Below, in pieces: positions 47,765-60,669 of a stretch of 64,000 nt of DNA. The notes beneath the pieces are model-generated. The model was given only the letters and a program-made list of their open reading frames with translations, did no database searches and was not told the origin of the DNA. Source of the stretch: Oscheius sp. JU75 (taxonomy: Eukaryota; Nematoda; Chromadorea; Rhabditida; Rhabditidae); assembly GCA_037178855.1 (NCBI GenBank), contig JASJZC010000006.1:6262001-6326000 (forward strand), written 5' to 3'. Both the position numbers and the translations under genes were made by a program. Numbering within the stretch: the first letter of the stretch is position 1; each line of letters begins with the position of its first letter.

Positions 47765-50700
47765 TTATTTCCTGGGGTAGAGACTGTTGTGGATCTGTTC
47801 GACTGCCTTCTTCTCCTGTTCGAGCTCCTTCGCGAGAGCTGTTCGCTTGAAGCGGAGGCTGTGTCGACGAGCATGTTCCAGAAGTTCCACTGCGTCGGAA
47901 GCGGCAAGAGTACAGACAGAGGCTTTAATCTCGTTTAGACTGACCGTGTCTGGAAAAGCAATGTCAATACTTACAGAGTTAAAATGAACGAACCATTGCT
48001 TCTCTCCGAACGGACCGTCTCCTGGATCGCCAGTTTCCTATGTTTCATATCAGCCTCGCTCAGCTTCTGTTCCAAGATCAAGACTTTCTGTTTCTTCTTT
48101 TTCGGCTGAGGGATATCCAGTTCGTCGTCTAGTCGACATGTGTCCATAGATTCCTGAACAATAGATAAATAATAATGAAGAGCTCCCTCACCACGACGTC
48201 TTTCTCCACCCCGTTGCCATTCTGCTTCTCCAGATAGCCGTTTGTGTGATTTGTCGTCGTCGGTTCGGTGAGATCTTCCATGTCGAGATCTGAGGTGTAG
48301 GAAATGTCCGAGACGACGGAGGATCGTTCACTGATCGACTTTCTCTTTTCTCTCCACTCGCCCAGGAAATTCGGGGCCAGAGGTCCGGCTTTCCTTCTCT
48401 GCGGTCGTCCTCGTCGATTTTTCATCGAATCTCTCGGAACGGCTGGGTTGTTCTCGGCCTGCTCTCCAACCTGAATATCAATATTGTTTCGAGGGCGAAA
48501 AGAAATTAACCTCATCAATGGACATGTTCTTCTTGTCCGTCTTGAACGGATTTCCGAAGGCATGTGTCCGAGTTGCTTGAGTCTCCAACTGGCGCAGTGG
48601 TGCCATTCCAATATCAATTTGTGCCTTGACGTACTCGTCGTAGTTGCCCATCTGTTGGACTGGCAGGTTATGGAGCTCTTCTGAAAAGGATGATTTTTTT
48701 TTTCAGCTCTATTGATGGAAAAAACCTGTAAAAATGAAAAGAAAGGAAGACTATCTTACCGGAATGATGTAGCTTGATGTTCAGGCCGGGTCGACCGCCT
48801 TCCAGCTGCGGAATTGTGCTGTCTCTCACCAACATCTTTAAATTCGTCATCATTCTGAGTACAAAATTAGTTCTTTAAAGGAGAAATGTACCTCGGAAGA
48901 GCCGCGACAAGCTCAGACCCTTTCAAATTGAGCGGGTATTTGTACGTTGACGGCGCCCATCGTATCCGCTCCTCGGCAAAATGAACGTCGATGTGTTGGC
49001 GTTGAGAGACTGCGGACTCGAGGAGAGTTTCTGGATCGACAAACAGTTCATCTTCGACCGGCTGCGGAGTCACGTTTCTCGGATCGCGACGGCTTTCCGT
49101 TCGTCGTTCTTTTTTCACAGGAGCCTCCATCTTGGTCTTATGTCCCTTCGCCATCTCACGACAACTCTCTCGTACTTCCAAGTGGGCCTGAAGAATTGTA
49201 TTTGCCCTTTCAAGATTTCAAACTCACACATTGGAAGGTGTTACTGCTCTGAATTATTGCCTCTTCGAGGGAAGCTTGGATCTTTGCCTTCTCGTCCCTA
49301 CCCTGCAATGTGAGAGTATTGATGTGGTTCAGGAGATTTTGGGGATAGAGTTGTCGAGTTCCTCCCTCGTCGAGGAGTGCTACGCCCTGGATGCGGTATT
49401 TGGCAAAGGCTTTACGAAGATTCTGAAAGTCGGACAGGATAGAAACCACAGGACTCAAATTACGCTCATGTAGTAAGGAGGAACGTTGTCCATATAGGTG
49501 TCCATCCGTCTCTTCCACTCGGATTTATCTTTTACGCTGATGTCGTTCTAAACGAATTTTATGTTTGTCTCAAAAAAGAGTAAACCTTCAGATCCTGGAC
49601 AAGTTGATACAAAACGGGATAGTTATAAGGCATGAGGAAGAGATTAACGCCATTCCCGTTGGACATCATTTTCAAGAAGCCGAACGGCTTGCCGAATCCC
49701 TCATTTTTGCCAGAATTATGTACGAAAATCTGTAAACACACACATTACACAAAAAAGCAAAAAGATAAAACACCTGAAGACACTGTCGTTCGTCCTGTGA
49801 ACCTCTAAATCTCTCCATCATGTAGTCAGTAATGGGCGACGGCTCGAGTTCGTACTTTTCGAAGGCAAAATCCGTATGAAGAAGAGACGTGACGGGGTCC
49901 TGCCCGAAATGGATGACTGGATAGGCTGTTCGTGGAGGCAGACCGCTAAAGTTGTGATTTCCAATAGCTCCAACAAGGAACTCACTCTACCCTCCGGTAC
50001 CAATAGCTCTCGGGAATCGGCCAGTTTCCGGAAAACTTGTTGTTCGCCTGGGCTCGAACGTATATCCTCGTCAGCGGCCTCATTTCCAATCGTTTCTTTA
50101 GACGTGTTTCAGGACTGTCGGCTTCGCCATTTACGCGAAGATCTGCACATATTGATCCGAAATGGAATAAAAACTACTTTGAATCTGCGGACAGACGAAT
50201 TTGACCGTTATTCCGGGAAGAATGATGTTCTGCTGGATGGTTTCGCAGCATGGGGTGAACTGTCGATGCGAGATGACCCGAAAGGATGTACCTAAATTTA
50301 AAAATGGAGTGAAAATTAAAGAATAATCTCATACCTCCAACCAAATTTGATAGTTTTTCGATGTTAGGATTGTCAGTCTCTACCCGGCCTCCATTTGGCC
50401 AAGCAGTGGGTTCGGCGCCCATTCTAAGGACCTAACAATTTCGAATAATGCGGTCAAAATGAACAAAATACCACGCTAAAGAACTTCTGATCCCATCTGT
50501 ACACCTCTTTCACAAAATCCTGCGTATTTCTGCTCTCCAATTTTGGATTCGCGGGGAGATCGTCCACCGCTGTTCCGTCCGTAAAGGCGATGAAGACGAC
50601 GGGATCAATATAGAAGGGACATCTTCCGTAAGCGTAATTCTCGATTCCTAGGCGGGAGTCACGACGATCAAGTTTAGAGATAGTACCTGATGCCTGTCGT

Positions 50701-51443
50701 GAGAGGTTGACATATTGGAAGGCGTTGTAGATGTTCTCGATGAAGGGCTGCTTATCCTTGGCCTTGATCACTTTCAGCTGCTCGTTTAGAGCTCCTTCTC
50801 GGTTCAATTGCTGCAAACGGTTTATTGATAGCAGAAACATATCAGGTTTTTAGGTTCGAGTGCTGGTTAGGAGGTGAGGTACAAAGCGTGCTAGATGTTC
50901 TTGTGGAAGAAGATTCAATCGATTCTCCTCTTTTTCAAGGCACGGCAAACCTGGCCGAGATGCCTTTATCAGTCAGATTTTTTGCGACTTTACAAATGTG
51001 GTTCGGCCAGGCTTGCCATCCCTATTACGAGAAGGTTTCATCCGATTAAACCCTGACTTCGAAGCAGTAAACTGGCATTGGTTGTAGCCTAATTACCGAC
51101 GTCACCAAACTACCTCCCTAGAGCACTCTAACCTATGGTGTCCGATCGTTAGAAATGCAGAAGTGGCTTTGTATACCTTGATCTCCTTGATGCATCGCGG
51201 ATATTCTTCGGATGTGATCACACAGAACTTATCGGTCATCTTACTAACGTTGTCCTTGCTGCGCATCTGCAATTTTGTTTTATTGCAGATCTGCTATTAG
51301 TGGACTTCTGGTCTGTCGCACCAAAAACGCACCTTGATAAACTCAAACATGAAGCTCTTCGCGGCCTCAAGTGTGGAACAGCCTCGGTAGTTTTTTACCG
51401 ACATCGAAATGGTTGTGTCCACAATGAATACTATCAACGTCAT
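47765..51443 (-). CDS. ints-6: Integrator complex subunit 6 (INTS6/DICE1)
   Basis: Subunit of Integrator, the Pol II-associated complex that processes snRNA 3' ends and attenuates transcription. The first exons are 51443-51333, 51266-51177, 50810-50687, 50647-50472, 50431-50335 and one from 50291; the gene runs to TAA at 47765, roughly 850-900 residues. The N-terminal VWA domain starts MTLIVFIVDTTISMS, a DxTxS form of the MIDAS. Other family blocks are GRCPFYIDPVVFIAFTDGT, VRAQANNKFSGNWPIPESYW, FEKYELEPSP, GKPFGFLKM and VNLFLMPYNYPVLYQL. A Ser/basic region follows, then a C-terminal helical module (VELLEHARRHSLRFKRTALAK) like the conserved INTS6 end. The intron at 51176-50811 is long for this locus. 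It is divergent from mdt-14 across about 800 bp. Confidence 0.93.
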
Positions 51444-52245
51444 GTCGCATTGATTTTAGAGCGGCCTTTCTGAAAATGCGCGACTTTGCTATGACTTTTG
51501 TGACACAACGCAGCAACAGCTCAGAGACAGACTGAACTGCGGAATGTGACTCCGCCTCCCTTATATTCGGAACTCCCGCTACGCGCCCATCAATGCGGCG
51601 CGGTCATTTGAAATTTTTGGACAAACGCCAATCCGGATGTCTTTTTCATCCTGTTCAAGTTAGAAATCCAGGAAAACTTCGTTCTCGAACAGCTATCAAT
51701 ATTTTTAAAAGCCTCAGGACACCCTTCAAGTTTCAGCTCTAGGCTAGAAAATCGATAAACCGTGTAGGAGTAATTACTAATCTGCTTCAGTTAGCTCTGC
51801 ACCAATGTGAGGTGCGAAACACCTGTGGTAGCACGTCCCAACAGATCATAAAGTCGTTCGATGCGATGTCTGATTGCAGCAACCTCGATCTTTTCTTATC
51901 CGTCTCTAAAAACTTTTTTATTTCCGCACACCAGTCTATGTCGGAGCTGCTGCGTGTTTGTCACATTTTGTAAAAAAAAAACATGCAACAAGAAGAGCGG
52001 CGATGAAAACGAGAATCTAAAAATGCGGAGGAAATTCGAATTGGTTCCCAACAGTAAAAGAGCGCGTGAATTTAAACCATCAAAATGATTCAATTCTATT
52101 TTCTGTGCAAACCCACTCAGCCTCGTGCTCCTCTGTAGTATTGTTTGTTTTTAAAGTGTTCGAAAATGTGAAGAGAACCAGTTAGAATAGACTGTTCCTT
52201 ATTCCTTGAGTCTTCTTCCTTCGCAATAAATTTATATTTTCAGCT

Positions 52246-55200
52246 ATGGAAGAAGAGGAAAATAATAAGCCGCAGTTGCCGCTGGTGCCAGCAAATCTGG
52301 CCCCAAACACGATCAAGTTGAGCGATCTGATAGACTTTGCCGTGCAGCAAGTATTCCACGAGATTACAGTCCTTTCCGAGCTGTAAGCTCATCACTTTTA
52401 TGTGTTTGACATTTCCATTTTAGTCTGCCCAAAAAGATGGACGGTGACAGAAAGGTCTCGCTCGTTCAATTCGCTCACAACACTCGAATGCTTTTCGTGA
52501 AGCTGCTGGCTCTCGTCAAATGGGTCAAATCCTCCAAGAAGTTCGAGCAATGCACGGTAAACTTACATATTTTTTAGTTCGACATCCTTCTTTACAGGCA
52601 ATTAGCTATTTTCTGGAACAACAAGGCCAGTTGCTGCTCGACTCCGCGGACCGTCTCTTCCACATCCGCGAGGAAATGACCTACGCTCGTCTGCCTCCTT
52701 TTCAACTGTCTGAAGCTGTCGATACACTTACTTTGGTTGGTTTGAGCCTTGTTTCTTTCAAGAATCAAAATTGTAGGGCAATTACGCAAGAGTTCCCACG
52801 TGTATCAAGGAGGCATTCGTGAAGAAGACCAAACTGACGGCTGGAGAGCAAGGAAAAGTGCTGGGGCGGCTGAATCAGATCATCCACACGCGCTTGTCGA
52901 GAGAGTCAATGAAGATGAGTCCGAGGATCAAAGATATACGGATACGAAATGGTCATGTAAGTAGTATTTATCTCAGATTACGATTTACCCATTTTAGGTG
53001 ACTCTTGTAGTACCAGGCGAGTTCGAAGTTCAGTTGACCGTCCTCGGTGACAAAATTGGTATGCCATGGACTCTGCTGAACATAAAAATGCTCGTCGAGG
53101 ACTACGAAATCGGCTACGGATCGCAGCTCGTGCACCCGCTCCAGCTGAACAGAATCCATCTTGAGCTCCAGAAACGACTGGAAGAATGGCAGGAACAGAA
53201 ACAGGATCCACTAGCGAATCTTTATAAGTTCCTTCATCGATTTGCACAATCTCTTCAGTTGGATGTCTTGTGGTGTCAGGCGACACAGATCGGAGGTCAT
53301 GACGGGCAATATGCGTTAGTTTTCGGTTTTAATAGCAGGAAAATATCGAAGTTCAGAGAAAGAATCATGATCGAGAAGTACGACTCGAAGGAGCGCATTT
53401 TGACGATTGGATACTGGCTCAAGAGGATCTATCTCCGTCCTGGAAGCTCTCAATTTCGGTTAGCCTAGATTTCTTCTTCATAAGATTTTCTTTCTAGAGT
53501 CACTTCCGAATACCGTATTTCAATCATGGGCACAGACGATGACGGTCCATTAAAAGTCGTCCATTCTCCCGCGTATCCCGGTCTGGGAACACTTGATGAC
53601 CGATCGGGACGTCTCTCAGTCGACCGTCTTCTGGCCGACACGCTCGTGGTTAGAGCCCGAGAACGTCTTCTCCGAATCAGAAAGCGGATCGAAGCAGCTG
53701 AACCAAAGATGCCAATCGCCTTCCTCGGTCAGGCTGTTCCCTATCTTCGAATGCCGCTCCTGAAAGACAGCATGACAAATCCGCACGAGTGTCTCTCCGT
53801 CTCGATCAGTCTCTACTCGGGAAAAGTTCTCTGTGATCTCATTGCTCTTAGTAAGTACTTCCTGAGGTTATGTTCAAAGAGAATATTTAGATCAGAAGGA
53901 GAGAGCAGAGCTGCAAGCCTTGGAGAAAATGCTCTACGATTGTCCGCCAGTGGACACGCTGCGGAAGCAGTTTTCCAAGTTCAAGTAGGTTTTTTTTCGA
54001 ATAGACCAACACGAAGAGAATCGCAGCCAAAATTACAAATTTCAGAGTGAAAGTTATGATTGAGCGCATAAAAAAGGCCATCACAACGTTACAAGTAAAG
54101 CTTGTGAGCGAGTCGCAAATGTCTCCCTTCCTTCAAAACCTCATCTCGCTGCCAGCCGAACGAGTCTTCCTACAGTTTGCGAGGGAAGAATACTATTATG
54201 TGGTCAGTTCATTACATTTATTACCTAGCAAAAACTCGAGTTCAGATCGTCACATTCGATCCGAGAGAGGATTTGACCCTCAAACTAGGCTTCCATCTGC
54301 TCAGTCTTGTCGAGGACAAGGCTCAGCTGCTCGATTTGACAGAACTTCCTCAAGTGTTCGCCTCTTTGAAGAAAGTGATCCATCTGGAAGCGTTGGAATA
54401 TCAGGAAGGAGACGTGTACGAGAAGTTACTACACGAGAGACGACGTCTGACGAGCCAGGAAAAACAACTAATTTGTGGAATTGCGGCCGTAGACGATAGA
54501 CTTGGCATCCTGCGAATCAAACAAGAGCTGGAGAAGAGAGGAATACAGAATATTGCCGTGGATGAGGAGAAGGAAATTGGCGGAATGGTCGTCAACATTG
54601 CAAATCTGGCCAATATTCCCGAGGTCAAGAGTCAAGATTTCGCCAATCACGTCCATCGATGCTCAATTCGACTGGATTCGCGAGGAAGAGGAGCCTGGCT
54701 TCTTGAGTTGACCATGGGACCGCCTCCACTCTACAGGAACAAGAGGGAAGGAGCACAGCGGCCAGTGCGGAGCACTTTCATCACCGATATGAAGGGATCC
54801 GTCGCGGACAATGGCGGCATCGCTCCAGTGATAATCGACCGGCTCGTTACCTATTCCAACATCTTCGACATTGTCAAGAAGTTTGCCCGGGTCTATGAGC
54901 GCTTCTACAAGGACAAGTGCACTGTAAGCTATCCTTTTTTTCTGATATAGAAACCATTCAGATACTGGCCTTCACCTACCACAAACTGGTGCTCTCCTAC
55001 GGTACCGAAAGAGACATGCTGCTGACTGTGACCTTCCAGTCGAAGAGTCCTCAACAACAGCAGTCCGACATCGCTCAGCCGTTCAAATTAGCCTTCGGCT
55101 GTGTGAAGAAGGGCTTCGCCGAGACAGATCGAGCGAATCCACACACTCTGATGGCTGCCGAGCTAACCAGACGATTCAACAAGACTCACGACCTCCTGGA

Positions 55201-57220
55201 ACTGATCAATCACCTCGTGCTGACTCTCGAGCCCATGGTTCTCATTCACAACTATCATCGGACGAGACTGATCAGCGTCCGGCCCTACTGCTATGCCATG
55301 AATCTGTCCGATGTCACTTTCCCAATGATTATGAAAGTTAGCTATCTCTTTTTTCCGAACTAAACGAGAATCCAGGGCGGAATAACAGTCATCAATCGCT
55401 ATACGGTCCGACTGACCTACGGAGACATTCATCTGGAAATCGCGATGCTCATGGATAACAGGATAGCTATCCGAGATTCTAGTCGAGGAACTCCAAAAGC
55501 GGCTGGACTCGTAGACAGGGTCATATTTGCCGAGGAGGAAAAGGGGTACGTTTCTACCGAATTTCTTAGATATATCTCCTTTCCAGACAGACCTATATCG
55601 TGCCGGATCCGACCGAGTATGAGAGCGCCATCGTGAACAATATGATCGGCTGCAATGTGCCGATTCCTACCCATACTCTGGCCGTGGCCACACCGAAGAC
55701 CGAGGGGAATTCACCGAGAGAACAGCGATCTCCAGCAGCACAGAACCTTAACCATCTTGTCGGGTCGAGAAATGTCTTCACGACCTCCCTGTCCACTTTC
55801 AAAAAAGTCATGAAATGGGAGCCGGTAGAGGGAAAGACACGACAGCAGCACTGTGTTCTGGACGACCATTTGAACTATCTCTGTTTCATACAGAGAGTCG
55901 CGAATCTGATGGAACAGTTCAAGAATGGACAGGGACATCAGTCCATCTGTAACGGGCTACAGATCAAGGATGTCTACCGGGATGTCGATCATGTATGTTT
56001 GTGTCTTTTTACCTTTCTGAGAGTATGCTTTTCCAGGTGAAAGTAGTGTTTCCGAGCGTTGGATCGAGTTCATCAATGGTCTCCTTCCATCTCTTCCTCG
56101 ATAAATGCACCTGGTGCTTAAGGGTCAAGATCAATTACAGTAAGATCGTCATAATACCCGATTCATAGCCATTTTCAGCCGAAAGTGAGCCTTCGGAAGA
56201 GAATTTGTCGACGCTGGAGGAATACGCGCAAAGGAAGGTCGTGGAGACGTGGAATGAGATGGCCGTCTGCAGTTTCCTCATGCTCTTGAGGCTAACCCCA
56301 TATCAAGGTGTCGACGCAATTGCTTCATTCCTTGTAAGATTTTGTTTAAAATAGAACCAAAATTTCTAGAAAACACCAAATATTATCTTCCCCATGGCCT
56401 GTAAGGTGAATCTATCGAACGAGAAGCCGAGCTGGAAATATGGAACTGGCTTCCTCGTCCAGGACATCAATATCCAATTCCTCGTCTGTTTTGTTCAGTC
56501 ACCGCCACCTCAAGACGCCTACTTCCCATCGCCAAATCCACCAGTGCCACAAAAGAAGGTCTTTTGTGTGAGCTACAACTGGGAAACGTTCGTTTTCTGG
56601 ATGAGCATGAGTTTATTCCTGCTTCAGAAACTTGCTCAAGTTGACAACGCAGAATCAGTCTGCAGCTCCGAACCCGGAAGATGCAGTTTTTGAGCAGATC
56701 AACAAAGATGCCGTGGCTAAGAATATCTCGGCAGTTTTTACCTTCTTGAACTTTTACAACGAAAAGTGAGTTTTTGTTTAGCTTTCCTGGTCTTGAAGAC
56801 AGTCTATCACCATTATAATTTTCTTGTTGTATAGTGTATCTGCATAGAACATTTTACGCATGTTTCTTTTGTCATTTTGGCAAATTGTCTTTTGCACCAA
56901 AGTAGCGCAAATACGAACTGACTTGGCGTTTGGTAGACGGGTAGAAGTCACTGACAGCAGACGAAGGTAGCGTGTACAATAAAAGAACTGAATTACATGG
57001 TAGAATACTAGTGCAGATTATGCTTGACAGGCCACAACAAGTGCAGTGGATAGAATAGAACAGTACTTGTCAAACCTGCCTAGCCGATAAAGTACATCCG
57101 ATTTTTAGATTCTGCGGAAACGCGCCCCAGCAGCTCCCGCCGATGCCCAACTACTCGACAGCCAGTGTTATAAGTCTTGACTCCTCTACAATGAATCCCG
57201 GTTCCAATCTCCTCTATTAA
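52246..57220 (+). CDS. mdt-14: Mediator complex subunit 14
   Basis: Scaffold subunit joining head, middle and tail of the Mediator co-activator of RNA polymerase II (rgr-1 in C. elegans). Exon 1 is 52246-52382, exon 2 starts at 52424, and the last exon is 57109-57220; about 18 exons give roughly 1,300 residues. The N-terminal MED14 domain shows IKLSDLIDFAVQQVFHEI, then LVQFAHNTRMLFVKLLALVK and VKWVKSSKKFEQC. Later blocks include PPFQLSEAVDTLT, LPKKMDGDRK, CIKEAFVKKTKLT, LQLDVLWCQA and the repeated structural region with ERVFLQFAREEYYYV and QDFANHVHRCSIRLD. The ATG follows a TTTTCAG acceptor by 2 nt, as in trans-spliced genes. The last intron (about 56767-57108, 342 nt) is much longer than the others. 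Confidence 0.94.
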
Positions 57221-58154
57221 CCTTCTTTGTCTCTATCTCTCCCTCATTAAATACGGGCATCTTCTCTACGGGCTCATCATCAATTCCCTCTTCCCCTGTT
57301 CATATTGTAAATGTTTTTTAGAGTTCTTTCCATCTCACTTCGCATTCCATTCGAAGAAATAATCGCGCTATACAGATAAGAGTATTGACAGTAATTAAAG
57401 GTTTTTTTTTCTAGTTGTTTTCCTGTCGCTTGATTTCAGGTCGTTGACCCTTTTTGATACTGATTTGAACTGCTAGGGTTTGTGGTGTCTTGATTATCAA
57501 GTCATACAGGTGATTCACTTGGTGACGATGTCCATTTTCCACTGCGTTTATTTCACAACGGCAAACCCTGCCTGAAAATACTAAAAATCATCATATTTTC
57601 CCAGTTCATTGTTTCTGTTGGTTGTTTCTCTCGCCAATTCCTCAAGATATGGATAGCCGAGATTAAAATTACTTCCCGGAGACCTTAGGAGCCCCCTATT
57701 GATCGCGAGAGCGCCCTCGTACTCCAAAAGCTTTCGTGACCATTATATTCAGCCTTACTGCACTCATTATGCTGTTTTCATTGCACGTTTTCCTAGTTTT
57801 TGCTATTTCATTCCATTTGCCAACAATCGATCGGGCGTGAGATAACCGCGTAAAAGAGCTTTGGCCGACTGATAATTATGGACACAGGTTGATTGACAGC
57901 CCACCGGGGAGCATCGTTCATGCTGTTTAGAAGGCGTATTGGATTACGATCGATTCTTCCACTATTTATTTTCCGAATGCACACGTCAAGTATGCCACGT
58001 GCTTCTTCGTGTTTTCTTTTGTCTCTTTCTCTCTGTCACCGCTCCAGACCATTTTCTCTTTTTCTCACTCCCAATCGTGCTCATAATTAATTTTCCAACT
58101 TTTTATTACCGAATATTTTATTTGTAGGGTCCGCTATAAACTCCAGCCGTCACC
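57221..58154. other. Intergenic region between mdt-14 and flwr-1
   Basis: 3' UTR of mdt-14 and the upstream region of flwr-1. I see no further gene. Confidence 0.5.
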
Positions 58155-58857
58155 ATGGGAGCCGCCGCGTCTGGAGTCTCGACGCAGATGCAAGCCGAAC
58201 ATGACCCTAATGCCAACTTTCCTTGGTATGCGTTTTTGCAAATATTTAGCAACGTCATTTTTTAGGTGGGTCCGTTTTCTGGCAAAGGGAGTTGGAATCG
58301 TCGGTGGAATTTTGTCCATCTTCTTCGGAGCACTCGGACTCCTCTCCTTCAGCGCCACATGCATAATTGCCGTCTTGTTACAAATGTAAGCCTTCTATTT
58401 CTTTCCCAACTGTACATTTGTATTGCAGGGTTTGTGGCTTCTTGATTATCGCTCTGGAAGCGCCATTCTGCTGCATGTTCATCGACTTCATCGAGCGCAT
58501 TGCCCAGTTCAGCGAGGCCCGTTCCTATTGGCAGAAGGCTGGTCTTTATGGAGCGTGAGTTCTATCTTTTTTATTTTTTACAGCAGGTTTTAGTATGGGT
58601 ATCGTTCCAATCCTCATGTGCATGGAGCTGAACACCTTCCTCGGATCGGGAATGATCTTCTCCTGCGGAACCATCTACGGGTTCATGGCTCTAGGCAAGA
58701 AAGTGAGTTCACAACTTCTCGGAAAATTCACAGAACATAGACGAATCGAAATGTACTCTGAGTCCTTATAACATTCTTTCAGGCGGATCGCAACGCGATG
58801 ATGGCTACAGCTGGAGACCCGGCCTGGAACCCCCAAGTTCAACAGCCTCCTATCTAA
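58155..58857 (+). CDS. flwr-1: Calcium channel flower homolog (CACFD1)
   Basis: Small synaptic-vesicle/plasma-membrane protein implicated in Ca2+ entry and endocytosis. Exons 58155-58225, 58266-58385, 58429-58554, 58594-58702 and 58783-58857 encode 166 residues, close to the family length. Helices: ILSIFFGALGLLSFS; CIIAVLLQMVCGFLIIALEAPFC, containing the conserved acidic residue in the LEAPFCC motif; YGAMGIVPILMCMEL; and GMIFSCGTIYGFMALG. After EAPFCCMFIDF comes the loop RIAQFSEARSYWQKAG, typical of Flower. Both termini are predicted cytosolic. It is convergent with the DDAH-family gene, about 300 bp away. Confidence 0.92.
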
Positions 58858-59161
58858 AAAACAAGTTCTCGTCAAAGCCCGAGTGTCTGTACCTAATCTT
58901 TCTAACTTATCCATCCCCCAGATTCTCCAGCTACAGGTCCGTTTATGCAATTTCTTATTTGGGGGTCTCCCCTCTTTCACTTTTTCCATTCTTCTCCAAA
59001 TATGTAAGGCAAAAAGTTTTATTGTACTGTGAAATCTCTCGTTCTTGTGACTGAAAATAATAAAGCTGGGCAATCTTTATGCGGTTATTATGCTCTTTTG
59101 TTTGGTAGTCTGTGGATGGAAAACAATCTTGATACGTGAAGAAAATGGGTAGCAAAAATGG

Positions 59162-60154
59162 TCAATTGAGAGGGGAGTGGTTCAGTTCTCTGACCAGAAG
59201 ACAATGGCTGGTAAAGGGATGGCCGGCCTTGACCAGTTCAGCCATGTCCAGAGCCCACAATTGCATTCCGGCCGGCTTGTGGAGATCATTAAAAGCGCTG
59301 TCAGTTCGATCCTGGCGAAAGACGGTCCGTCCGTTGACGCACAAACATGCGACAGCTTCTTCGTCTTCGACCTTAAGAGTCTGGTACATGTAGGTCGCTC
59401 CCTGCTCCATTTTCTGAATTAAGAAGGGTTGCCTCCATCTGATCTTATGGCAAACAAGCCAAAACATCTTGAAGAAAATCTCACCTTTAAAATATCCTGT
59501 CCATCTTTGCCCTTTCCAATAGCCAGAATGTTCGGAGCTGCAATCGAGACGTAGTGCTTGAGAGGATGAGGCTTGTCTCCGAGCTGGATAGGAATCACCG
59601 GAATATCGCAGAATGCTCCACCAAGGATCTGAAACCCCTATAATTTTGTTTCTTCCAGTGACTCACAATAGCTCCTTCCATATTGGTGCCGTGTTTTCGG
59701 ATACCGACGAAAATCTCTCTTCCGGTGTAGAGAACATCACTTCCATAAAGAACAACCGGCTTGTTGTGAATTTTGGCGGGGCATTCTCGAACATTCCATG
59801 AGAGATCGGCCAACGTTTTCGATATTTGTTCCAGATTAAGACCGTTCTCTCTAGGCAAAGTCAGAAGTGCCGTCCCGTTAATCATGACAGCGGCATTGTC
59901 GAGAAGAAGACTGTGAGGAGCCGAGCCCTCCGGAGTGTCAATGTCAATAATTTTCAGACCTAAAAAGAGTCTTTTTTTCTCTTTGAAACATGTCATTATA
60001 AAAGGTTCCTAACAAATTTCCACTCACCAGACTCTCTTAGCGTCTCCGACAGGTCTTCTTGCTGCTTCCTCATGGCTTCGATATCAAGATGAGTTTTTTT
60101 GTCCGTCTTCAACTTGTCAGGAATACGCGCCAACATGGCGTGTGTGTACTTCAT
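59162..60154 (-). CDS. DDAH-family protein with altered active-site residues
   Basis: Exons 60154-60028, 59959-59667, 59628-59485 and 59413-59162 encode 271 residues, the usual length for dimethylarginine dimethylaminohydrolase, which cleaves asymmetric methylarginine to citrulline. Family features are MKYTHAMLARIPDKL at the N terminus, LLLDNAAVMINGTALLT, SDVLYTGREIFVGIRKHGTN, SIAAPNILAIGKG and ALDMAELVKAGHPFTSHCLL at the end. By eye, the acidic residue of the usual [ED]GGDV motif is Tyr here (YGSDV). The catalytic His position is Pro with His on either side (PHPLKHY), and the C-terminal Cys (SHCLL) needs a gap to align. It may be a diverged enzyme or a pseudoenzyme. The start follows TTTCTAG by 2 nt, 515 bp downstream of sym-4 on the same strand. 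Confidence 0.85.
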
Positions 60155-60669
60155 CTCTAGAAACCTTTTTTTTAAATCAAAACGGCAAGAAGTGTAGAAG
60201 GAATGACAGCGTTTCAGACCTCGAAACAATAAGAATCGATGAATTTTTGAGGGAGAAGTGAAACGCAGCAAAAAACACCGAAGAAGAATGCGGAGAGAGA
60301 AACATGGCCAATTGGAACCGGAGGTAAACAAGAGGCGGCGGCCGGCCGAAACCACAAATTGCGCTTGTTGCCCTCCTAGCCAGAGCGCAGACTATTTGGA
60401 GCGGAGGCACTATTTCGCTACAAGACCTGCCGAAACAAACTTGAGGAACAAACCTATAAACATATTTATATCTGATCTTCGTATAATTACACACGTACAC
60501 AAAAAATACATAGCTGCTGTTGGGATTTTGTCTCTAAAACTACACAAAGGCTCTTTTGTTGGCAGATTGGGGGTGGGGGAATTGACCCGTTTCTGTGTCA
60601 GTACAAGTGGTTTTGTGGTGGGGGGTATACAGCTCGTAAATATATCATTCCTAAAAAAAAAGATAGTAT

